Assembly: GCF_000424105.1 (NCBI RefSeq)
Contig: NZ_AUJG01000005.1
Coordinates: 1 to 64,000 of the forward strand
DNA length: 64,000 nt
Source of the DNA: Lachnospira multipara ATCC 19207
Lineage (GTDB): Bacteria > Bacillota > Clostridia > Lachnospirales > Lachnospiraceae
Reading direction: 5' to 3'
Under the pieces are notes generated by a model. The model did no database searches. It worked only from the letters and a program-made list of their open reading frames with translations, and had not been told where the DNA came from. This document shows positions 28,782 to 35,963 of the stretch, piece by piece. A program made the position numbers and the translations under genes. Every line of letters begins with the position of its first letter. The stretch's first letter is position 1.

Positions 28782-29105
28782 ATGTTTAAGTATAATAAGG
28801 ATGTTATTGCAACTGATTGCGAACCAGGCGTTACAAGAAAGATTTTATGTTACTCAGACGAACTTATGATGTGCGAGATTCACTTTGAGAAGGGTTCTAA
28901 GGGAAATTTCCACTCACATGAGCATTTACAGATTACTTATATTGCTGAGGGTAGTTTTGAGTTTACTATCGATGGCGAGACTAAGGTTGTAAATAAGGGT
29001 GATAGTGTTTATATGCCAAGTAATTCTCTTCATGGTGTTACATGTCTTGAAGAAGGTATCTTAGTAGACGTATTTAATCCAATGAGACAGGATTTCTTAA
29101 AGTAG
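28782..29105 (+). CDS. Small cupin-domain protein
   Basis: 107 residues making a single cupin barrel. The metal-binding motif 1 is visible (HSHEHLQITYIAEGSFEF, about residues 46-63) and motif 2 is GDSVYMPSNSLHGV near residue 75, giving His, His, Glu/Gln and His ligands. Stand-alone cupins of this size are often sugar or metal-binding enzymes or dioxygenase-like; function cannot be assigned. An AAGGAG site precedes the ATG. It ends in a terminator that overlaps the end of the convergent EAL gene. Confidence 0.88.
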   Translation: MFKYNKDVIATDCEPGVTRKILCYSDELMMCEIHFEKGSKGNFHSHEHLQITYIAEGSFEFTIDGETKVVNKGDSVYMPSNSLHGVTCLEEGILVDVFNPMRQDFLK

Positions 29106-29154
29106 ATTAGAGTGAAATTTAGATATCTAAATGGTAAATTAATTACAAAAATAA

Positions 29155-29186
29155 GGGAAGTGCCCTAACTTGCACTTCCCATTTTT
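29155..29186 (+). terminator. Terminator of the cupin gene, overlapping the 3' end of the convergent gene
   Basis: GGGAAGTGC (29155-29163) with GCACTTCCC (29172-29180), then ATTTTTT. The right arm lies within the last codons and stop of the EIIC-EAL gene (stop at 29165). Confidence 0.8.
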
Positions 29187-31270
29187 TCTTTTATATTTAT
29201 TAAAACTGCTTCTAATCTATCAATATCAACTGCTTCGCTATAGTAATAGCCTTGATATTCTAAGCAACCGATGCTTTCAAGTATTAATTTCTGCTCTTCA
29301 TTTTCTACATATTCGGCTAATATATCAATATTAAACTGATTTGTTAGATTAGTAAGAAAACTTACTATTTCTCTACTTCTTTCATTATTTACTACATCCA
29401 GACTTAAATTCCCGTCTATCTTTACTAGGTCAAAAACATTGTATCTTAGATATTTAAGAGAGGTACTGCCCATAGAGAAATCATCAATACCAAAGCGGTA
29501 ACCAAGCTTCTTTAACCTATCTAATCTTGAGATTAAATCATAGTCAATCTTTAGGCTATCCTGCTCAGTGATTTCAATTAAAATGTTAGGAATATATTCC
29601 TTATGTTCTCTAGCTATTAGAGCTAAAAATCTCTCAAATTCCTCCATTTGGATTGCCTGACCTGTTAGGTTAATTGAAACCTTGCAATCTTTTCCAAGTA
29701 TCTTTATTAACTTTGGCATGTCCTTAATTGCGCTTTTAAAAATGGCCTTCTCTAATTTAGCTGCCATACCCATTTCCTTAGTTAAGCCCATAACTAAAGG
29801 AGTGTAAATCTTACCATTATTAGAGTATTCCCAATTTAAAAGGCACTCTACGCCAATACATTTATCCTTACTGTTAAACTGAGGCTGATATCTTAAATGA
29901 ACATCATTATTTTCAATCTTATATTGAATTTCATCAGCGATGGAACGAGCTAAAACTCCGTATCCCCCTTTAATCCCAAGGATACTAAGTTCAACTCCTT
30001 CTTCCTCTGATTCCTTAACTAGCCTTATAAGCTCATTAATCTTTTTAGCTTCCTGATCTAGCGCTCTCTTCTCTGAATAAACCACAAAAGGTGCATAAAT
30101 TGCCACCCCTATAAAAAGGTTAAAGAGCTGCAAAAGGCTACCAGCAATGGAGCCTGTGGCCATAAATCCATTTATAAAAATTGGAGTAGTCCACTTAACA
30201 TTGCTTATTAGTCTTGGCACAATGCCAAGGGCCATGGCTAAACTTGCATTTAAATAACTAATCACTGGCACTAAAATAAATGGTATGAAATATACAGGAT
30301 TTAGTACAATTGGCAAACCAAATAATAATAATTCATTAACATTAAAAATTAGTGGAACACTTGATAAAGTAACTAATTTCTTTGATGTATTCTTTTTACC
30401 AAAAATTAGTATGGCAAGGGCTAAACATAAAGTGGAGCCGCAGCCGCCCATTACTGCAAATACCTCAACGGTTGTAAAGGAATGCTGATTGCTTAGCATA
30501 ACTGAAGTGTCAACATTCTTTATCTTATCAAAATTTAAATCTCCAGGAGTCATAACACTTGAGCCATGAATTCCTAAAAACCAAAGTATAGATTGAATCA
30601 TTAAAAAGGCTAAGCTTGTAATAACAGAACCACCTCTAAAGAAGAATAGACTTAGGAATACTTTTCTATTAACTTCCTGAATTGACTCCATACCTGTTGT
30701 TTTAACTAGGATCATATAAATTAGTACAGCAATAATAAATACTATAATAGTAGCCGGCATTGAATAAAGCATCTGAGTATATGTATCATCTGCCCCACTA
30801 GAATAGAATCTAAAACCATGCTTTAGATTATCATTAATTAAAATGTAAAAATATGACGTAATAATCGTCAAAAAGATTGCTGTAAAAACCCCATCTTCAC
30901 CTAAGTTACTTATATCAAATTCTCTAAAGTTAAGACCACCACTAAATATGGCAAACACTATTAAGCTTATAAATACTAGGCTATAATTCTTAACCCCATC
31001 TGCCTTCTCAGTATTAGAAATACTTAAGGCTAGTGTAATTGTCATATATATGGCTAGCATACCAAAGGTTGCATTATAAACGGTCTGTAATAATTCCCTA
31101 AAAAAGCCATCTAGCAAAGCATCTATAAATATTTGATAGCTATAAATTGGCAATGTTTCTAATATAAGTGCAAAAGAACCCACCAATAAAATTGGTATAA
31201 TCATTACTAAGGCTTGTCTAATAATTTGTAAAATTTTTATCTTATCTATAATTTCAAAAACTTTCCCCAT
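29165..31270 (-). CDS. PTS EIIC-like membrane domain fused to an EAL (c-di-GMP phosphodiesterase) domain
   Basis: 701 residues. Residues 1 to about 410 are an EIIC transporter domain of the lactose/cellobiose type (GIHGSSVM, FNVNELLLFGLPIVLNP). Residues about 440-701 are an EAL domain: ECLLNW in place of EALLRW (about 475), an NLTGQ segment, IEITE, GIDDFSMGSTSL (about 597), VKIDG (about 618), AEYVEN (about 650) and QGYYYS (about 675). The metal and general-base residues seem kept, but the Arg of the EALLR motif is Asn. No EIIA or EIIB is nearby. It could be a sugar-responsive phosphodiesterase rather than a transporter. Confidence 0.9.
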   Translation of the reverse strand: MGKVFEIIDKIKILQIIRQALVMIIPILLVGSFALILETLPIYSYQIFIDALLDGFFRELLQTVYNATFGMLAIYMTITLALSISNTEKADGVKNYSLVFISLIVFAIFSGGLNFREFDISNLGEDGVFTAIFLTIITSYFYILINDNLKHGFRFYSSGADDTYTQMLYSMPATIIVFIIAVLIYMILVKTTGMESIQEVNRKVFLSLFFFRGGSVITSLAFLMIQSILWFLGIHGSSVMTPGDLNFDKIKNVDTSVMLSNQHSFTTVEVFAVMGGCGSTLCLALAILIFGKKNTSKKLVTLSSVPLIFNVNELLLFGLPIVLNPVYFIPFILVPVISYLNASLAMALGIVPRLISNVKWTTPIFINGFMATGSIAGSLLQLFNLFIGVAIYAPFVVYSEKRALDQEAKKINELIRLVKESEEEGVELSILGIKGGYGVLARSIADEIQYKIENNDVHLRYQPQFNSKDKCIGVECLLNWEYSNNGKIYTPLVMGLTKEMGMAAKLEKAIFKSAIKDMPKLIKILGKDCKVSINLTGQAIQMEEFERFLALIAREHKEYIPNILIEITEQDSLKIDYDLISRLDRLKKLGYRFGIDDFSMGSTSLKYLRYNVFDLVKIDGNLSLDVVNNERSREIVSFLTNLTNQFNIDILAEYVENEEQKLILESIGCLEYQGYYYSEAVDIDRLEAVLINIKEKMGSAS

Positions 31271-31325
31271 GACTGTCCTCTGTAAAAATTTCTATTTAAT
31301 ATCATAGATAAATATTAAAAAAAAT

Positions 31326-31349
31326 AAAACCCTCTTATATGGGGGTTTT
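31326..31349 (-). terminator. Terminator upstream of the EIIC-EAL gene
   Basis: AAAACCC (31326-31332) with GGGTTTT (31343-31349); on the minus strand followed by ATTTTTTTT. It lies directly beyond repeat family 1 copy 1 and would end transcripts from the zinc-ribbon gene. Confidence 0.75.
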
Positions 31350-31517
31350 ATTTGTAAAGCGGACATTCGGAATCCGCTTCGCTACTTCCTCATGAACGCA
31401 GTGGCACTTTGTGCCACCTGTCAGAAGGGGCTTTAACCCCTTCTGACACTAGTAAGCTTTATACCCCCGCTTAAAGCTTACGCTTTTGAAGCGGGGGATT
31501 GCTTACACTGCGTTCAA
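31349..31517 (-). repeat. Repeat family 1, copy 1 (cloverleaf-like multi-hairpin element)
   Basis: 169 bases that recur at 53118-53284 with only two single-base deletions. Read on the minus strand it starts 1 base after the stop codon of the zinc-ribbon gene. Inverted repeats: closing stem TGAACGCA (31393-31400) with TGCGTTCA (31509-31516), extendable inwards; arm 1 GTAAGC+CCCCCGCTT (31452-31457, 31464-31472) with AAGCGGGGG+GCTTAC (31489-31497, 31501-31506); arm 2, 11 bp (31420-31430 with 31437-31447); arm 3 GTGGCAC (31401-31407) with GTGCCAC (31411-31417). An outer hairpin AAGCGGA (31357-31363) with TCCGCTT (31373-31379) follows. Function unknown; no coding content. Confidence 0.93.
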
Positions 31518-31518
31518 A

Positions 31519-31923
31519 TTAAGTTCTTTTTATAAATTCAATTCTACATTTAGGACATTTAATACTAATCTTTCCCTTGCCCTTTGGAACTCTAATCTTC
31601 TGATTACAGTTAGGACATTTAAAAATCTTATGGGTCTTTCCATCCTTAATTCTAGCCTTTAGGTAGTTTAATTTACCCTGACACTTATAATATATATTTA
31701 GATATCTTTGGTTCTCTTTAGACCTCTTTGAAATATTTCTTGAGAAAACTCTAAAATATGTATATATCAATAATAATATTGCGATAAAGTAAACTGCACT
31801 ATTATGAATAAATAAGGTTAATACAAGCAATACCATGCATACAATAGAAGTAAATCTAGAAAATTGATCCATTCCATATCTTCCATACATAAAGCTTGCA
31901 AATTTATTTCTAAAATTATTCAT
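31519..31923 (-). CDS. Small membrane protein with C-terminal zinc ribbon
   Basis: 134 residues from the ATG at 31923, chosen because GGAGG lies upstream (spacing 11); an ATG 24 bases earlier has no site. Two hydrophobic helices (about 25-65), a basic region, then a zinc ribbon of two CPxC knuckles (CPNC and CPKC, about residues 107 and 122) at the C-terminus. This is a small conserved type in Lachnospiraceae. The function is unknown; it could be a nucleic-acid- or protein-binding membrane adaptor. The stop codon is followed directly by repeat family 1 copy 1. Confidence 0.75.
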   Translation of the reverse strand: MNNFRNKFASFMYGRYGMDQFSRFTSIVCMVLLVLTLFIHNSAVYFIAILLLIYTYFRVFSRNISKRSKENQRYLNIYYKCQGKLNYLKARIKDGKTHKIFKCPNCNQKIRVPKGKGKISIKCPKCRIEFIKRT

Positions 31924-32044
31924 ACAAAAGAGTACCTCCAAATCCATTAGCTAATAATAATCATCACAAATTCATTTGCTAATAATACTCTATCATATAG
32001 CTTTATAAATACAATAAAATAAAAATAAAAAATTCCTTATATAT

Positions 32045-32584
32045 TTAGTTGCCCTCCATATATACATTTCCATCTAAGTCCTTAAAGTAGAACTTGTCTT
32101 CAAAAATGATATAGCTGTGGGTTGAATTTTCCTTTGGAATTGAAACTGAGCCTGGATTAACATAAGTATAGTTGCCTCTTTTTTCAAACTTTGGCACATG
32201 AGTGTGACCGCAAAGTAATATATCCCCATCCTTTAGGGCTGGCATATTCTTTTCATCTAACTTATGGCCATGAACCATAACAAAATCCTGTCCATTTACA
32301 CTTAAAAATGCCTGTTCACAAAGGACATTAAAATCAAGTACCATCTGGTCAACTTCTGTATCACAGTTACCTCTAATACAAATAATCTCATTTCTTAAGG
32401 GATTGAGCATACTTATAACTTCCTTTGGTGCATAGTCCTTTGGCAAATCATTTCTTGGACCATGATATAATATGTCCCCAAGTAATACTAATCTCTTTGC
32501 GCCCTCTTCCTTGTATCTATCTAACATCTTCTTACAATAGTAAGCAGAACCATGGATATCTGAAACTATCATTATCTTTTCCAT
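32045..32584 (-). CDS. Metallophosphoesterase, YfcE/MJ0936 family
   Basis: 179 residues. Calcineurin-like motifs in order: SDIHGS (residues 8-13), GDILYHGPRND, RGNCDTE, VMVHGHKL and CGHTHVP, giving all the metal ligands of the MJ0936/YfcE family of phosphodiesterases, which cleave small phosphodiesters in vitro. The cellular substrate is not known. GGAG precedes the ATG. A terminator-like hairpin (32633-32657) separates it from the upstream AbiEi-like gene, so it is probably transcribed on its own. Confidence 0.93.
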   Translation of the reverse strand: MEKIMIVSDIHGSAYYCKKMLDRYKEEGAKRLVLLGDILYHGPRNDLPKDYAPKEVISMLNPLRNEIICIRGNCDTEVDQMVLDFNVLCEQAFLSVNGQDFVMVHGHKLDEKNMPALKDGDILLCGHTHVPKFEKRGNYTYVNPGSVSIPKENSTHSYIIFEDKFYFKDLDGNVYMEGN

Positions 32585-32632
32585 AAATACACTCCTTTAT
32601 TATTATTTATCTAGTCTAATTTAGCTAAACTA

Positions 32633-32657
32633 AAAGGCAGGACTTAAGCCTGCCTTT
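32633..32657 (-). terminator. Terminator of the AbiEi-like gene
   Basis: AAAGGCAGG (32633-32641) with CCTGCCTTT (32649-32657), loop ACTTAAG; on the minus strand TTAGTTT follows. It lies 3 bases beyond the stop at 32661. Confidence 0.75.
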
Positions 32658-32660
32658 AAT

Positions 32661-33344
32661 TTATCTTGCTAGTTTTTGTACTGTTGGTACTTTATAATCG
32701 CTAGCGTAGCTTAAATATTGCTGCAGAGAATTCTTCACCTTATACATGTCTAAGATCTTTTTAAGGAAGGCGATGGTAGACTTTTTGTACTTCATATTAG
32801 AGAGCACTAAAACTGCTGCCTCGTCATTATATCCTCTTGCAAAACTCTTAGCATATCTTGCAAATTTAAGCTTATTTAATTCTGGTATATCATAATAATT
32901 TTGTAAAATCTCTAAAGCCTCAATAACCCTAGTATTATCAAAATCTAATTCTACTAAAGGTCTCTTTATGATTAGATTGTCGATTTTACTAATATTACTT
33001 TTAATTTTATTTGAATAGAGTTCAATAATATCGCTTTTTATTGTTGTTAAAGAATATTTGTTATAAAGTCGCATACCAATGAACATACCACTATCATTCT
33101 CATCACCAAAAAAGTAATTTAGTAATACATCTTCCTTTGTAACACCCTCTTCAATCTTCTTTACATAAAGACCTTTGCTTAGACGAGTTATAATGCCTTC
33201 GCTTGCAATACGTTCTACTGCGCGGAAAAATGCATCTTGGCTCATCTTAGTAAACTTATCCTCGTAAAGAGAATTAACTGCTACAACACTAGAACCAGGT
33301 AGGCTATCAAAATAATTAATTATTCTATCCCTATTCTTTATCAT
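32661..33344 (-). CDS. AbiEi/DUF6088-like winged-helix protein, orphan antitoxin-type regulator
   Basis: 227 residues. The N-terminal winged helix (residues about 10-65) has the pattern of AbiEi-type antitoxins and DUF6088 proteins: VNSLYED, FFRAVERIASEGIITRLSKG and LYVKK. The C-terminal 150 residues are helical, without other motifs. In type IV toxin-antitoxin systems AbiEi pairs with a nucleotidyltransferase toxin AbiEii; none is adjacent here (neighbours are a phosphoesterase and a LiaF-like protein). So it may be a lone transcription regulator. It starts 3 bases after the upstream gene, with the ribosome site AGAGGT inside that gene. Confidence 0.7.
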   Translation of the reverse strand: MIKNRDRIINYFDSLPGSSVVAVNSLYEDKFTKMSQDAFFRAVERIASEGIITRLSKGLYVKKIEEGVTKEDVLLNYFFGDENDSGMFIGMRLYNKYSLTTIKSDIIELYSNKIKSNISKIDNLIIKRPLVELDFDNTRVIEALEILQNYYDIPELNKLKFARYAKSFARGYNDEAAVLVLSNMKYKKSTIAFLKKILDMYKVKNSLQQYLSYASDYKVPTVQKLAR

Positions 33345-33347
33345 TAT

Positions 33348-33992
33348 TTATCTTACCTCTTCTAAGTTAATAAGGTTATCCTCATCCTTCTTCTCATCAG
33401 ACTTTTCCTCTGACTTTTCAGGCTCTGCCTTATTAATAACCTTAACTAAAACATCTTCGTCATCTGCAAAGATAGCATCCTCATCAAAATCTTCAAATTC
33501 ATCTTCGTCTTCTTCATCTACATAGAAGTTAACTGGGATAACCTCAAGACTTGTAGCTACAGCTTTACCAATGATATAAACTGTATGAATACCCTCTTCC
33601 TTAACATTCTCAACTAGGTTTCTAACACCAGCTGCTACTCTGTCAACGTCACAAACAACATTAACGCCCTCTGGTAAAATGATTGTTACATTACTTGCAT
33701 AGCTTGAGAAGTTAATGTAAACATCCTTTTCAAATACTGCTAAGCCTAAATCAAGAGTTGTATTAGCGCAAACTGACTTTAATTCGCAACCTACAAATTC
33801 CTCATCCTCAATCTCAACGATCTTCTTTTCAGCAATAGCATTGTACTTTCTAATTTCAGCATCAATACTGTCGTTTTCTTCCTTTACAAACTTGTCCTTT
33901 GTCTCTTTATATTTGTCATATACTAGCTTTGCAGTTGCAACACAAGCACCTGTAACAGCAATAAATTTTAATAAGCCATTCTTCTTAGCCAT
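33348..33992 (-). CDS. LiaF-like/DUF2154-type protein, function unknown
   Basis: 214 residues from the ATG at 33992 (GGAGG 8 bases upstream; an ATG 15 bases before has only 2 bases). An N-terminal weakly hydrophobic helix (about 5-25) is followed by a charged stretch, then a beta-rich domain (about 60-150) with the GVNVVCDVDRVAAGV pattern seen in the C-terminal part of LiaF/'cell wall-active antibiotics response' proteins. The last 60 residues are extremely acidic (Glu/Asp runs, then a Lys/Glu tail). It could be a stress-responsive envelope-associated protein; I cannot name a function. Coupled to the AbiEi-like gene downstream (3-base gap). Confidence 0.6.
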   Translation of the reverse strand: MAKKNGLLKFIAVTGACVATAKLVYDKYKETKDKFVKEENDSIDAEIRKYNAIAEKKIVEIEDEEFVGCELKSVCANTTLDLGLAVFEKDVYINFSSYASNVTIILPEGVNVVCDVDRVAAGVRNLVENVKEEGIHTVYIIGKAVATSLEVIPVNFYVDEEDEDEFEDFDEDAIFADDEDVLVKVINKAEPEKSEEKSDEKKDEDNLINLEEVR

Positions 33993-34055
33993 AACCATTA
34001 CCTCCATATTTTGATATAATAAATATTAGCATTTTGTCGTCTTTTTTTCAAGTTT

Positions 34056-34243
34056 AACTCAGTCGGAGAAATCCCCCACCCCTAAGCATTAGCGTAGGTG
34101 GGGGTTATGGCAAACTATACTTAGTCGGGGTACAAGCTCCGACTGAGTTAAACGCTCCGCGAGGATGCGCACGGATTCGGACAGGAATTTGTCTGCTGAA
34201 GCAGACCCGAATCCGGCGCGCAAGACTCGCGAGCGAGTCTTGA
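34056..34243. repeat. Repeat family 2, copy A (multi-hairpin element with extra hairpin)
   Basis: 188 bases almost identical to the reverse complement of copy B (39210-39335) except for a 62-base insertion (34069-34130) in the apical part of its first hairpin. The order on the + strand is: long AACTCAGTCGGAG stem, TCC/GGA mini-stem, nested GGATTCGG/CCGAATCC with inner GTCTGC/GCAGAC, and AAGACTCG/CGAGTCTT. The inner tetraloop is TGAA, where copy B, read the same way, has AGTA. It starts 12 bases after the queH stop (minus strand), and T-runs lie beyond both ends. Confidence 0.92.
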
Positions 34244-34255
34244 ACTATCCTTTTT

Positions 34256-34876
34256 TTATACCCTAGAATAGACACAACCACAGAAATTCTGTCTATATAG
34301 ATTATACTCCTTAGATAATTCAATGGATCTTTTGTAACCATTTTTCTTTTTAAAATCTGACAATAAATACTTCATACCGTATTCTTCTTCAAGCTTTAAA
34401 CCAATCTCATTAAGCTTAAGGCTTGATTTTAAAGGACTTATACTAAGTGTAGTTGTAAAGTAGTCAAAGCCCTTTTCCTTAGCTAATTTAGCTGTTTCTC
34501 GTAGTCTAAGTTCATAACACTTAAAGCATCTTTCCCCGCCTTCAGGACATTTTTCTAATCCCTTAGCCATATCGTAAAACTTAGAGGTATCATAGTCTCC
34601 TTCTATAAACTCCACCGGATACTTAGTAGGGAATTCCTTAATAAAACGCTTCTCTTCCTCTACTCTCTTTCTATATTCCTCTTCATAGGAAATATTAGGA
34701 TTATAGTAAAAAACTGTCACTCTAAAATACTGAGATAAATACTCAATGCAATGACTTGAACAGGGCGCACAACAACTGTGTAACAAAATTGTTGGCACCT
34801 TTTTTTCTTCTTGTAATTTTAAGACAAACTTATCTAGTTCCTTTTGAAAATTTCTTTGATTAAAAGGAATAGCCAT
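34256..34876 (-). CDS. queH: Epoxyqueuosine reductase QueH
   Basis: 206 residues of the QueH (former DUF208) family: CCAPCSSHCIEYL near residue 35, CFKCYELRLRETA near 120, and the C-terminal NFCGCVYS, which supply the iron-sulfur and iron-binding cysteines of this non-orthologous replacement of QueG. It reduces epoxyqueuosine to queuosine in tRNA. The start ATG overlaps the hisC stop (TAATG), so translation is probably coupled with the upstream histidinol-phosphate aminotransferase, though no metabolic link is evident. The stop is followed by repeat family 2 copy A. Confidence 0.95.
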   Translation of the reverse strand: MAIPFNQRNFQKELDKFVLKLQEEKKVPTILLHSCCAPCSSHCIEYLSQYFRVTVFYYNPNISYEEEYRKRVEEEKRFIKEFPTKYPVEFIEGDYDTSKFYDMAKGLEKCPEGGERCFKCYELRLRETAKLAKEKGFDYFTTTLSISPLKSSLKLNEIGLKLEEEYGMKYLLSDFKKKNGYKRSIELSKEYNLYRQNFCGCVYSRV

Positions 34877-35928
34877 TATAAAATCTCCTTCAACGCCTTT
34901 ATTAGAGCATCCATCTGCTCATCTGTACCTATTGTAATTCTTAAGTAGTTATCAATTCTTGGCTTATTAAAATATCTTACGAAAATGTTCTTCTCTTTTA
35001 GTTTTGTAAAAATAAGACTTGCAGGAACATCTTTATGCTTAGCAAAAATGAAATTAGCCTTTGACTCTGGGAAGCTAAAACCAAGCTCCTTTAAGGCCTT
35101 CATAGTTCTTTCTCTAGTTGCCACAATCTTTTTACAGCACTCTTCAAAGTAAGCCTTATCATTAATAGCCGCAGTTCCTAGTTCAATAGCTGTTCTATTC
35201 ATTGTGTAGGAATTAAATGAGAACTTCACGTCATTAAGAGCCTTAATTAACTTCTCATTAGCAATAGCATAACCTATACGCATTCCAGCCATAGATCTGG
35301 ATTTTGAAAATGTCTGCACAACAATTAAGTTGTCGTATTTATTCACAAATTTAATTGCCGATTCCCCACCAAAATCGATGTAGGCTTCATCAACAACTAC
35401 TACTGAATCCTGATTATTCTTAATGATTTCTTCAACACTAGAAAGCTCTAAATACTTAGAAGTTGGAGCATTAGGGTTTGGGAAAATGATACCGCCATTC
35501 TCTCTATTAAAATCCTCCACTAAGATGTTAAAATCCTCATCAAGTCTTACAGTTTCATATGGGACTTTGTGTAAATCGGCCCATACACTGTAGAAAGAAT
35601 AAGATATTTCAGGAAATAAGACTGGCTTATCTGAGTTAAAAAATGTCATAAAGATCATTGAAATAACATCATCTGAACCAACCCCTGTAAATACCTGATT
35701 TTTATTAACACCATAGAAGTTTGCAATAGCTTCATTTAGCTTTGTAACCTCTGGGTCTGGATATAATTTTAAACTATCAAGATCTACCTTAGTTAAGGCA
35801 TCCATTACCGCCTTTGAAGGTGGGTAAGGATTCTCATTAGTATTAAGCTTAATTACATCCTTAATCTTTGGCTGTTCGCCTGGAACATAAGGCTCCACTT
35901 TTCTAATATATGATTCCCAAACTTTCAT
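34876..35928 (-). CDS. hisC: Histidinol-phosphate aminotransferase
   Basis: 350 residues. Class I/II aminotransferase motifs: LNTNENPYPPS at the N-terminus, VDEAYIDFGG, PLP-lysine motif QTFSKSRSMAGMRIGYA (about residue 215) and the late RITIGT. It makes histidinol phosphate in histidine synthesis and can have broader aromatic activity. The rest of the his operon is not in the window; it stands with queH (1-base overlap) and an aspartate-type aminotransferase. So it may serve another aminotransferase role, but the motifs are normal. Confidence 0.88.
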   Translation of the reverse strand: MKVWESYIRKVEPYVPGEQPKIKDVIKLNTNENPYPPSKAVMDALTKVDLDSLKLYPDPEVTKLNEAIANFYGVNKNQVFTGVGSDDVISMIFMTFFNSDKPVLFPEISYSFYSVWADLHKVPYETVRLDEDFNILVEDFNRENGGIIFPNPNAPTSKYLELSSVEEIIKNNQDSVVVVDEAYIDFGGESAIKFVNKYDNLIVVQTFSKSRSMAGMRIGYAIANEKLIKALNDVKFSFNSYTMNRTAIELGTAAINDKAYFEECCKKIVATRERTMKALKELGFSFPESKANFIFAKHKDVPASLIFTKLKEKNIFVRYFNKPRIDNYLRITIGTDEQMDALIKALKEIL

Positions 35929-35963
35929 TTAATTCTCCTTTATGAGTAAATTTTTTACAAAAA

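Noticed and set aside
34105-34341. Open frame across repeat family 2 copy A and the end of queH
   Set aside because: It follows the repeat and antisense-shifted codons of queH with no ribosome site; queH in the other frame is the real gene.
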